Position numbers and translations under genes: made by a program. A DNA stretch of 12,880 nt from Methanobacteriota archaeon (GTDB lineage: Archaea; Thermoplasmatota; Thermoplasmata; Methanomassiliicoccales; Methanomethylophilaceae), in contig JAKQBQ010000032.1 in assembly GCA_029574055.1 (NCBI GenBank), positions 1 through 12,880 of the forward strand, given 5' to 3'. Below are positions 1 to 6,322 of this stretch, piece by piece; position 1 is the first letter of the stretch; the number at the start of each line of letters is the position of its first letter. Below the pieces are notes generated by a model. That model did no database searches. It worked only from the letters and a program-made list of their open reading frames with translations, and was not told where the DNA came from.

Positions 1-90
1 ATGTACAGCACTCGGGACGATCGAGACAGGCTTGACGGAATCAAGAAGAATAGGGGGCGGAAGCCGAAGGCTCCCGCCGCCTCTTCATGA
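1..90 (+). CDS. Possible 3' end of an upstream gene (partial)
   Basis: Frame 1 is open from the window edge to a TGA at 88-90 and would encode a short, very basic and hydrophilic tail ending in a K/R/P/A-rich stretch. An ATG sits at base 1, but the edge makes it impossible to tell whether it is a start or an internal Met. Frame 2 is also open to a TGA at 122-124, so the reading frame is not certain. The tail is not recognised as any family. A GC-rich hairpin (56-78) lies inside it. Confidence 0.25.
   Translation: MYSTRDDRDRLDGIKKNRGRKPKAPAASS
56..78 (+). terminator. GC-rich stem-loop near the end of the first open frame
   Basis: GGCGG (56-60) pairs with CCGCC (74-78), and inside it AGCC pairs with GGCT around a GAA triloop, with one A/C mismatch between the two stems. 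It is followed by CTCTTCATGAAGTTATA, not a strong T tract. It may help end the upstream transcript or may be only local structure in coding DNA. Confidence 0.3.
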
Positions 91-122
91 AGTTATACCC
101 CAATTTACCGAGTTAGAGTTTT

Positions 123-134
123 GATATATATATA
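123..134 (+). promoter_or_regulatory. TATA box for the secreted protein gene at 201
   Basis: A long alternating TA stretch (GATATATATATA) is a strong archaeal TATA element. Transcription would begin near 153-158. That is downstream of the ATG at 147, so the longer reading frame starting there could not be translated from this promoter. It supports the start at 201 with a leader of about 45 nt. ACGTGC (158-163) and GCACGT (185-190) in that leader can pair. Confidence 0.6.
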
Positions 135-200
135 CTCTGCACGCATATGGCATACTCACGTGCTGATTACCTGAGAATATTCGGGCACGTAGGTACTGGA

Positions 201-746
201 ATGAAAAAAATTATACCGATAGCAGCAGTGCTGATAGTAGTCTGTGCGATACTGGTGGTCTCCTTCGTGATCGCGACCGAAGAAAAAGAAGGAGTACAAT
301 CAGGCGAATTCTATTATCAGTACGCAGTGGAGGAAGCATCCCTTTTTGAGGAGTTCAATATTGTTGTCCTTTCTTACGCTGAAGGCAATGGAGAGATCGA
401 GGAATCACCCGCCAATGTCAGAGTTCAGGAGACATTCGACTCCATCGAAAACGGCGACATAGTGATAGTGGACGCAAACTGGGCAAAGTCAATCGAAACG
501 GAACAGCTGTATGACAATATCGATGCACTTGTCATCAAGTCGCATCTCGTGATGGTCGTGAATGCGGACAGCGCATGGATATTCACGGACAGAGAAATAC
601 CTGTTGTATCACTGGGTTTTTCTATGGATAGGGGGGACGTATATTGTCTCTTCTATGATTCAAAAACAAAGGCATCATTCTCGAACAGCATTACGGATCG
701 CAGCATGCAGGAATCCCTTCATTATGCATTTGAATGGATAGAATAG
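201..746 (+). CDS. Secreted or membrane-anchored protein of unknown function
   Basis: This encodes 181 residues. The N-terminus is MKK followed by about 22 hydrophobic residues (about 4-25), which is a signal peptide or single membrane anchor with the rest of the protein outside the cell. There is no convincing lipobox. The ATG at 201 is chosen over the one at 147 because it places the charged and hydrophobic signal at the N-terminus and fits the TATA box at 123-134. The soluble part (about 50-181) looks alpha/beta: strands at NIVVLS, DIVIVDANW (86-94), LVMVVNADSAW and DVYCLFYD (146-153), and a final helix ending in AFEWIE. The same order of elements occurs in the protein starting at 11768, so the two appear to be distant paralogs. 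It ends in TAG, the only TAG stop in the window. The gene is monocistronic between its TATA box and the purP promoter. The family is not recognised and no catalytic motif is visible. Confidence 0.75.
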   Translation: MKKIIPIAAVLIVVCAILVVSFVIATEEKEGVQSGEFYYQYAVEEASLFEEFNIVVLSYAEGNGEIEESPANVRVQETFDSIENGDIVIVDANWAKSIETEQLYDNIDALVIKSHLVMVVNADSAWIFTDREIPVVSLGFSMDRGDVYCLFYDSKTKASFSNSITDRSMQESLHYAFEWIE

Positions 747-834
747 CTGTTGAAAGATCCATGCGCAGAGGGTGGATCCGACACCCGATGATATACCGGC
801 GCTGGAACTTATATTTGGGACGCGTCGCTGAGCG

Positions 835-854
835 GGAGCGGCGCGCCCCGCTCC
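835..854 (+). terminator. GC-rich hairpin followed by a T-rich tract
   Basis: GGAGCGG (835-841) and CCGCTCC (848-854) form a perfect 7-bp stem with a 6-nt loop, followed by TTTATATTT. An alternative register pairs GAGCGGG (830-836) with CCCGCTC (847-853). It lies between the secreted-protein gene and the purP promoter and could end the first transcript. The rest of the 747-921 gap has two near-identical TTATATTTG elements (about 809-817 and 856-864) and no credible ORF. Confidence 0.4.
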
Positions 855-891
855 TTTATATTTGAGCAGAAACAGAACCAGCACATAGCAA

Positions 892-901
892 TATTTAAAA
901 G
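892..901 (+). promoter_or_regulatory. TATA box for purP
   Basis: TATTTAAAAG is a near-ideal archaeal TATA element. Its centre is about 26 nt before the purP ATG at 922, so the transcript probably starts at or next to the start codon and is leaderless. A second TATATTT at about 856-864 could give an alternative transcript with a leader of about 40 nt. Confidence 0.65.
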
Positions 902-921
902 GGCGATTGCAATAATAGGAT

Positions 922-1995
922 ATGGTTCCCAAGAAGAGGATAGACGAGATCCTTGACGGATACGACACCGGCGACATCACGATAGCTACGCTGTGTTCGC
1001 ATTCCTCGCTGCAGATTTTCCATGGGGCCCGCAAGATGGGCTTCAAGACCTTGGGGCTGACCATCAAAGACAACACGAGGCATTACGACGCCTTCCCTCT
1101 GGCAAAGCCGGACGAGATAATAAAATACTCCGACTTCGACGAGATGGCCGAAAGAAGCGGCGAGCTTCTGGACAGGAACACCGTCATTATCCCCCACGGG
1201 TCCTTCGTGGAGTACATGGGGGCGCACAAGTTCGAGGAGTATGAGGTACCATCCTACGGCAACAGGGCGATCCTCCAGTGGGAGTCCAACAGGGAGAAGC
1301 AGAGGAACTGGCTCACTTCCGCAGGCATCCCCATGCCCCGCCTGATCACAGATGCCAGGGAGATAAACGAGGCGGTCATGGTGAAATACCACGGTGCAAA
1401 GGGAGGCCGCGGGTTCTTCATCGCAAAGGATTATCCGGACTTCAAGATGTCCATCGACAACTCCCAGCCTTACACAATACAGGAGTACTGCATGGGCACA
1501 AGGTACTACCTCCACTACTTCTACGACCCGCTGAAGAAGGACGGCTACAGGTGCCAGCAGGGGGGATCCCTTGAACTCCTTTCAATAGACCGCAGGGACG
1601 AGAGCAACATTGACGAGATGTACAAGCTCGGATCGATCGAAGACGCCAAGAGGCGCGGGCTGTACCCGTCGTTCGTGGTCACCGGGAACACGCCGGTGGT
1701 GATAAGGGAATCCCTGCTTCCGAAGGCGTTCGAGATGGGAGAGAACGCGGTCAACCGTGCATACGAGCTCTTCGGGGGGATGTGGGGGCCGTTCTGCTTG
1801 GAGACCGTGGTCACGGACAAGCTGGATTTCAAGGTGTTCGAGATATCCACAAGGATCGTAGCGGGCACGAACCCGTTCATTTCAGGCTCTCCGTACGCAG
1901 ACCTGATATACCCCGGCCTGAGCACCGGCGGCAGGATGGCTATGGGGATAAGGGACGCGGCGGCATCCGGCGAACTCAAGACGCTGATGAGCTGA
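922..1995 (+). CDS. purP: FAICAR synthetase, formate-dependent (PurP)
   Basis: This encodes 357 residues, close to the family length of about 360. PurP uses ATP and formate to convert AICAR to FAICAR (5-formaminoimidazole-4-carboxamide ribotide) in archaeal purine synthesis, replacing the folate-dependent step of PurH. The N-terminal domain (about 1-120) starts with the TIATLCSHSSLQI region, including H27. The ATP-grasp part follows, with KYHGAKGGRGFF (155-166) as the ATP lid. QEYCMG (187-192) and the late acidic/metal motif FEISTRIVAGTN (306-317) follow, then SPYADL. All of these are family hallmarks. The ATG at 922 fits a TATA box 26 nt upstream. Formate use fits a methanogen-like C1 metabolism and the neighbouring serine genes, although the next gene has its own promoter. 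Nothing is missing or broken. Confidence 0.95.
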   Translation: MVPKKRIDEILDGYDTGDITIATLCSHSSLQIFHGARKMGFKTLGLTIKDNTRHYDAFPLAKPDEIIKYSDFDEMAERSGELLDRNTVIIPHGSFVEYMGAHKFEEYEVPSYGNRAILQWESNREKQRNWLTSAGIPMPRLITDAREINEAVMVKYHGAKGGRGFFIAKDYPDFKMSIDNSQPYTIQEYCMGTRYYLHYFYDPLKKDGYRCQQGGSLELLSIDRRDESNIDEMYKLGSIEDAKRRGLYPSFVVTGNTPVVIRESLLPKAFEMGENAVNRAYELFGGMWGPFCLETVVTDKLDFKVFEISTRIVAGTNPFISGSPYADLIYPGLSTGGRMAMGIRDAAASGELKTLMS

Positions 1996-2003
1996 CGGAT
2001 AAA

Positions 2004-2014
2004 GGATAATATAG
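2004..2014 (+). promoter_or_regulatory. TATA box and ribosome binding site for the class I aminotransferase
   Basis: GGATAATATAG (2004-2014) is centred about 28 nt before the ATG at 2037. A GAGGGG ribosome binding site lies at 2026-2031, six bases before the ATG. The promoter would put the transcription start very near the site, so transcripts from upstream (purP read-through) may be what uses the Shine-Dalgarno sequence. Confidence 0.45.
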
Positions 2015-2036
2015 TAAAAATCACTGAGGGGCATAA

Positions 2037-3191
2037 ATGGTCGCAAAAAGGCTTTCCGGGGTTCCGGCATCGGGGACAGTGGCGCTTTCCAATCTCGTAG
2101 CGAATCTTAAGCTGCAGGGGATAGACATAATCTCATTTTCCATGGGAGAGCCGGATTTTGTTACTCCGGAGAATATCATAGAGTCCTGCAAAGAGTCGCT
2201 CGACGCAGGATTCACCCATTATACCCCATCGGCAGGGATACCCGAGCTCAGGAAGGCGGTGGCGGCCAAGGCATTCTCCGACAACAAGATCCACTGCACG
2301 GCGAAGAACGTTCTCGTCACTCCCTGCAAGCACGCGATCTTCATGTCCTCGCTGGCTTTCCTGGACCCCGGTGACGAGGTCATATTGCCCGACCCGAGCT
2401 GGGTCTCATATGAGGCATGCATAAGGCTGGCGGGGGCGAAGCCCATCTACATACCGACGAAGGTCGAAGACGATTTCATAGTGGATCCCGATCTGATCGA
2501 GGCCGCGATAACGCCGAAGACCAAGATGATCCTTCTGAACTCCCCATCCAACCCGACAGGCAGCGTGATGCCCTGCAATACGATAAAGAGGATAGCGGAG
2601 ATCGCGATCGGCCGCAACCTGATGGTGCTCTCGGACGAGATCTACGAGAGCATAATCTATGAGGGGAAGCACCACTCCATCGCCGCGCTTCCCGATATGT
2701 TCGACAGGACCGTCACAATATCCGGGCTTTCGAAAACGTATGCCATGACCGGATGGAGGCTCGGATGGGCAATCGCATCCGAGAACAACATAAAAGAGCT
2801 GGATAAGCTGCAGACCCATTCCATCTCGTGCTGCGTCTCATTCACCCAGCCCGCCGCTGTGGAGGCCATAACCGGGCCGCAGGCGGAAAAGGATGCCATG
2901 GTCAAGGAGTTCAAAAAACGCCGCGACCTGGCGGTAGACCTCATAACCGAGATCAAAGGCATCGACGTGAATGTGCCAAAGGGAGCATTCTATCTTTTCC
3001 CCAAGTACGAATCCAAGGTCAAGTCGGAGATATTCTGCACAAAAATGCTGGAGGAGGCGCATGTCGCCGTGACCCCCGGTTCCGCGTTCGGGCCGAGCGG
3101 CGAAGGGTTCTTCAGGATGTCCTATGCCGCAAGCGAGGAACAGATCATCGAAGGATTGTCCCGGATGAAGAAGTTCATAGAGAACATATGA
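2037..3191 (+). CDS. Class I/II pyridoxal-phosphate aminotransferase (AspC-like)
   Basis: This encodes 384 residues, normal for fold-type I aspartate/aromatic aminotransferases of the Ib type. Visible landmarks are the N-terminal SFSMGEPDF and THYTPSAGIPELR, then NSPSNPTG (169-175, with the PLP-pocket Asn172), LSDEIYE (D200 and Y203), the Schiff-base lysine K233 in SGLSKTYAMTGWR, R241, and FRMSYA near the C-terminus with the substrate-carboxylate Arg. The enzyme moves amino groups between an amino acid (probably aspartate) and 2-oxoglutarate in the cytosol. Substrate preference cannot be read from the sequence: aspartate, aromatic amino acids or alanine are all possible. It lies between purP and a class V aminotransferase/serA pair, so it may feed aspartate or glutamate to purine and serine synthesis. 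It has its own TATA box and a GAGGGG site. Confidence 0.9.
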   Translation: MVAKRLSGVPASGTVALSNLVANLKLQGIDIISFSMGEPDFVTPENIIESCKESLDAGFTHYTPSAGIPELRKAVAAKAFSDNKIHCTAKNVLVTPCKHAIFMSSLAFLDPGDEVILPDPSWVSYEACIRLAGAKPIYIPTKVEDDFIVDPDLIEAAITPKTKMILLNSPSNPTGSVMPCNTIKRIAEIAIGRNLMVLSDEIYESIIYEGKHHSIAALPDMFDRTVTISGLSKTYAMTGWRLGWAIASENNIKELDKLQTHSISCCVSFTQPAAVEAITGPQAEKDAMVKEFKKRRDLAVDLITEIKGIDVNVPKGAFYLFPKYESKVKSEIFCTKMLEEAHVAVTPGSAFGPSGEGFFRMSYAASEEQIIEGLSRMKKFIENI

Positions 3192-3211
3192 GCGTGCGGG
3201 CGTGTGCGCCA

Positions 3212-3223
3212 TAATAAATATAG
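3212..3223 (+). promoter_or_regulatory. TATA box upstream of the class V aminotransferase/serA pair
   Basis: TAATAAATATAG lies about 50 nt before the TTG start at 3266, giving a predicted transcription start near 3245 and a leader of about 20 nt. That leader contains the GAGGGG ribosome binding site at 3255-3260, five bases before TTG, which decides this non-ATG start. Confidence 0.55.
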
Positions 3224-3265
3224 GTTCGCAGATAGCGGAGCCATATTACATCCCGAGGGGTAGAT

Positions 3266-4336
3266 TTGAGCAGGAGACTTTTCACAGTAGGGCCGGTGCA
3301 CGTTGAGCAAGATGTCCTTCAGGCAATGACCGGACCGATGATAACGCACAGATCCAAAGAATACAAAGCGCTCCATCAGGCGATAAGCGAGAAGATGAAG
3401 AAGGCGCTGGATACCGACATGGACATCCTTATGGTCAGCGGCTCCGCGTCCGTGTTCCTCGAGGGGATGATAAGGAACGGAGTAAGGTCGAAGACGCTGG
3501 GTATCACCAACGGATCCTTCGGCGACAGGTCCATCGAGATAGCCGAACTCAACGGGAAAGCTGTGGACAAAGTGCAGGTCGAATGGGGCAAGGCCATCCG
3601 CGCAGCGCACATAAAAGGCAAGGTCAAGAGCGACACCGAAGCCGTCCACTGGGTAAGCAACGAATCATCCACGGGGGTGTTTAGTGATTCCATTGAGATT
3701 GCGGAGGAGGCAAGGTCTCAGAACCCGGACGCGCTGGTGTTCATAGATGCGGTCACATCCGCTTTCGCAATGGACCTCAACATCAGGAAGCTGGAGCCGG
3801 ACGCGCTGGTGTTCGGGACGCAGAAGGCTCTCGCACTCCCTCCGGGACTGGCGATGATGGCTGTTTCCGAAAAGCTGCTGCGGAAGGCGAAGACCGTGCC
3901 CAACAGGGGATTCTACACAGACCTGATCAAAGTGAAGAAACAGAATGATGAGAATTATGCTCTGACGACCCCGCCCGTATCCCTTATGTACGCTCTGGAC
4001 TTCCAGCTGGACCGCATCCTTTCGGAAGGGATGGCGGCAAGGTACAGAAGGCATAAGGAGATGGCGGACATCGTTGAGGAATGGGCGTGCAGGAAGCTCA
4101 ACGGCATATTCCCGGAGAAAGGGTTCCGCTCGAACACGATAAGCGTCCTCAACAGAGGAGGATTGGATTTCGATAAATTCCATTCGTCCCTGAAATCGAA
4201 GGGTTACGAGATATCCAACGGATACGGGGACGTCAAAGAAAAGACATTCAGGATAGGGCACATGGGGGACACGACGCCCGCAGACCTAAGAAAACTACTC
4301 TCAGTTATGGACGAGATATTGGAGGAAAAAGCATGA
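3266..4336 (+). CDS. Class V aminotransferase, probable phosphoserine/serine-type
   Basis: This encodes 356 residues beginning at TTG, supported by GAGGGG five bases upstream and by the family N-terminus LFTVGPVHV. It is fold-type I, class V (serine-pyruvate/alanine-glyoxylate group). Landmarks are VSGSAS (57-62), TNGSFGDR, the PLP Asp D161 in VFIDAVTS, and the Schiff-base lysine K187 in FGTQKALALPPG. The C-terminal FRIGHMGD holds the carboxylate-binding Arg. The stop overlaps the serA start by 4 nt (ATGA), so the two are translationally coupled. SerA makes 3-phosphohydroxypyruvate, and a class V enzyme of this kind is known to act as the phosphoserine aminotransferase in Methanococcales (MJ0959). 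By context this gene most likely converts that product to phosphoserine. Serine-glyoxylate or alanine-glyoxylate transamination remains possible. Confidence 0.88.
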   Translation: MSRRLFTVGPVHVEQDVLQAMTGPMITHRSKEYKALHQAISEKMKKALDTDMDILMVSGSASVFLEGMIRNGVRSKTLGITNGSFGDRSIEIAELNGKAVDKVQVEWGKAIRAAHIKGKVKSDTEAVHWVSNESSTGVFSDSIEIAEEARSQNPDALVFIDAVTSAFAMDLNIRKLEPDALVFGTQKALALPPGLAMMAVSEKLLRKAKTVPNRGFYTDLIKVKKQNDENYALTTPPVSLMYALDFQLDRILSEGMAARYRRHKEMADIVEEWACRKLNGIFPEKGFRSNTISVLNRGGLDFDKFHSSLKSKGYEISNGYGDVKEKTFRIGHMGDTTPADLRKLLSVMDEILEEKA

Positions 4337-5922
4337 CCGCCAGGATATTGGTATCCGACCCCCTCGACGAGGAGGGCCTTAACATTTTGAAAGATTCAGG
4401 CTTCCCGGTGGACGAGAAGGCCGACCTCAGCGAAGACCAGCTATGCGAGATCATCGGGGAGTACGACTGCTTGATAATCAGGTCAGGCACCAAGGTCACG
4501 AAGAAGGTCATAGATGCGGGAAAGAAGCTCAGAGTGATCGGAAGGGCAGGCGTCGGGGTGGACAATGTGGACATCCCGTACGCAACCGAAAAGGGCATCC
4601 TGATAATGAACACGCCCGCTGCGAACATAATATCTGCTGCGGAGCACTCCTGCGCAATGCTGCTGGCACTTGCGAGGCACATTCCCTTCGCCCACGCTTC
4701 CATGCACAGAAAGGAATGGAAAAGATCCAAGTATACGGGGGTGGAGCTTAACGGGAAGATACTCGGGATAGTGGGGGTCGGAAGGGTCGGCGGAGAGGTG
4801 GCGAAGAGAATGAAGGCATTCAACATGACCCTCGTCGGCTATGACCCATATCTACCGAAAGAGGTGGCGGACGAGATCGGCGTGAGGCTCACGACGTTCG
4901 AAGAGGTCATCCAAACGGCGGACTTCATGACCATACACACACCCCTCCTCCCGGAGACGAAGAACATGATAGGCCTCCCCCAATTCAAGATGATGAAGCC
5001 CAGCGTCAGGATAGCGAACGTGGCAAGGGGAGGGATCGTGAACGAGGACGACCTGTACACAGCGCTGAAAGAGAAGATCATAGCCGGCGCGGCCTTCGAC
5101 GTATGGTGCAACGAGCCACTCGAGGAGTGCGACATGAGGCTGCTGGAACTGGACAACCTTGTCACCACCCCCCACATCGGGGCGAGCACGGTGGAGGCCC
5201 AGGAGAGGGTTGCCGTGGAGGTCGCTCTCGCCGCTGTCAAATACCTCAAGGGCGGGGAGATAACCAACGCCATCAACGCGCCGCGCGGCAAGCTGGATCC
5301 GGAGACGGAGGTGTTCATACCCCTTGCGGAGCGCATGGGCATACTCGTGCACCAGATCAGCGGCAGCAACCCCATAGACGAGCTGGAGATAACATACTGC
5401 GGAGAGCTGGCAGGCAAGCAGACCAAGCTGCTGACCGTCTCGGTGGTGGTGGGGGTGCTGAAGAACATCATTGGCCCCGAGAACGCGAACATAATCAACG
5501 CTATGCCCGTGGCAAAGCAGAAAGGCATAGCGATAAAGGAATCATCCACCCAAAAATCGGACGACTACTCGAACATGATCGAAGTGAAGGTGACCTCCAA
5601 GGGAAAGAAGACCAGCATCAGGGGGACGGTGTTCGGGGACCAGCCAAGGCTTGTGGGTTATGACATGTTCACATTCGACGCGCCCATGAGCGGCGACATG
5701 ATACTTGTGGCATACAAAGATTCCCCCGGCATAATAGGCGCCGTCGGGACGGTGTGCGGCGACAACAACATCAACATAGCGCAGATGTCCGTAGGAAGAT
5801 ATAAGTCGGACGCGCTTATGGTAATGACAGTGGATCAGCAGGTCCCGCCGGAGGTCCTCAAAAAGATCGCGGACGTGGCCGGCACGAGCGATGTGAAATT
5901 CGCGGATCTTATGGAGAACTGA
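4333..5922 (+). CDS. serA: D-3-phosphoglycerate dehydrogenase with ACT domain
   Basis: This encodes 529 residues, the length of the long (type I, Mycobacterium-like) SerA. It oxidises 3-phosphoglycerate to 3-phosphohydroxypyruvate with NAD+, the first step of phosphorylated serine synthesis. Order of parts: split substrate-binding domain (about 1-98 and 285-320), Rossmann domain with GVGRVG (148-153), catalytic R232 (in ARGGIV), E261 and H281 (in TPHIGAS), then an intervening ASB-type domain (about 321-450), and an ACT domain (about 455-527, with DSPGIIGAVG and NINIAQM). The ACT domain suggests feedback control by serine. The start ATG overlaps the previous stop (ATGA), so it is coupled to the class V aminotransferase. 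The phosphoserine phosphatase is not in the window. No defects are seen. Confidence 0.95.
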   Translation: MTARILVSDPLDEEGLNILKDSGFPVDEKADLSEDQLCEIIGEYDCLIIRSGTKVTKKVIDAGKKLRVIGRAGVGVDNVDIPYATEKGILIMNTPAANIISAAEHSCAMLLALARHIPFAHASMHRKEWKRSKYTGVELNGKILGIVGVGRVGGEVAKRMKAFNMTLVGYDPYLPKEVADEIGVRLTTFEEVIQTADFMTIHTPLLPETKNMIGLPQFKMMKPSVRIANVARGGIVNEDDLYTALKEKIIAGAAFDVWCNEPLEECDMRLLELDNLVTTPHIGASTVEAQERVAVEVALAAVKYLKGGEITNAINAPRGKLDPETEVFIPLAERMGILVHQISGSNPIDELEITYCGELAGKQTKLLTVSVVVGVLKNIIGPENANIINAMPVAKQKGIAIKESSTQKSDDYSNMIEVKVTSKGKKTSIRGTVFGDQPRLVGYDMFTFDAPMSGDMILVAYKDSPGIIGAVGTVCGDNNINIAQMSVGRYKSDALMVMTVDQQVPPEVLKKIADVAGTSDVKFADLMEN

Positions 5923-5932
5923 GGTGTTCAGC

Positions 5933-6322
5933 ATGGAAGATACAATAACGGCGGAAGATCTGACCCTAGCGATAAAGAACAGCATCGACAAGAACATGGG
6001 GATGGAAGAGAAGCAGGCGTACATGCTGGCGAGGCACGTCCTCAATTTCTTCGGATATTCCGACAGGATAATAGACAACATCCTCGAGCCGGAAGACAGG
6101 GACGCATTTTATATGCTGGAGGATGCGGGCCTTCTGACGACGGAGAGGGAAGAGACCACGCTCTACGACGGAAGGGAGTGGAGGATACACTACTGGCTCT
6201 TCAGAAAGGATAAGATAAAGGAGCAGGTGAGCTCCGATCCCGCGGCGGTCCAGGAGGATGCCGACGAGGTATCGCACGTCTACGACGATCTTCCGGACGA
6301 CATCTGGCACAGAAAAGAGTGA
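5933..6322 (+). CDS. Small conserved archaeal protein, DUF6015-like
   Basis: This encodes 129 residues from ATG 5933. A GTG at 5924 would add three residues, but GAGGTG (5921-5926) is a good Shine-Dalgarno sequence six bases before the ATG and argues for the shorter form. The protein is acidic, with no membrane segment. The N-terminal half is helical (KQAYMLARHVLNFFGYSDRI). The middle part, DAFYMLEDAGLLTTEREE, followed by LYDGREWRIHYW, resembles the helix plus beta wing of a winged-helix fold. From memory this matches the archaeal DUF6015 family, whose function is unknown. The C-terminus is a loose acidic tail. It starts 11 nt after serA and its TGA overlaps the ATG of the helicase by one base, which suggests a partner or regulator of that helicase. 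A DNA-binding role is only inference. Confidence 0.8.
   Translation: MEDTITAEDLTLAIKNSIDKNMGMEEKQAYMLARHVLNFFGYSDRIIDNILEPEDRDAFYMLEDAGLLTTEREETTLYDGREWRIHYWLFRKDKIKEQVSSDPAAVQEDADEVSHVYDDLPDDIWHRKE

Noticed and set aside
83..92. Perfect palindrome CTTCATGAAG
   Set aside because: Ten-base palindromes are expected about a dozen times by chance in a window of this length.
147..200. Upstream ATG extending the secreted protein by 18 residues
   Set aside because: It lies before the predicted transcription start from the TATA box at 123-134 and would bury the charged start of the signal peptide.
783..835. Possible C/D-box small RNA
   Set aside because: The GATGATA at 787-793 does not match the RTGATGA C box, and the CTGA at 828-831 is not in a matching architecture.
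895..1515. 206-codon open frame on the minus strand
   Set aside because: It is antisense to the well-supported purP gene; the open frame is a by-product of GC-rich codon use.
4839..5549. 236-codon open frame on the minus strand
   Set aside because: It is antisense to serA, Ser-rich with no motif; a shadow frame.
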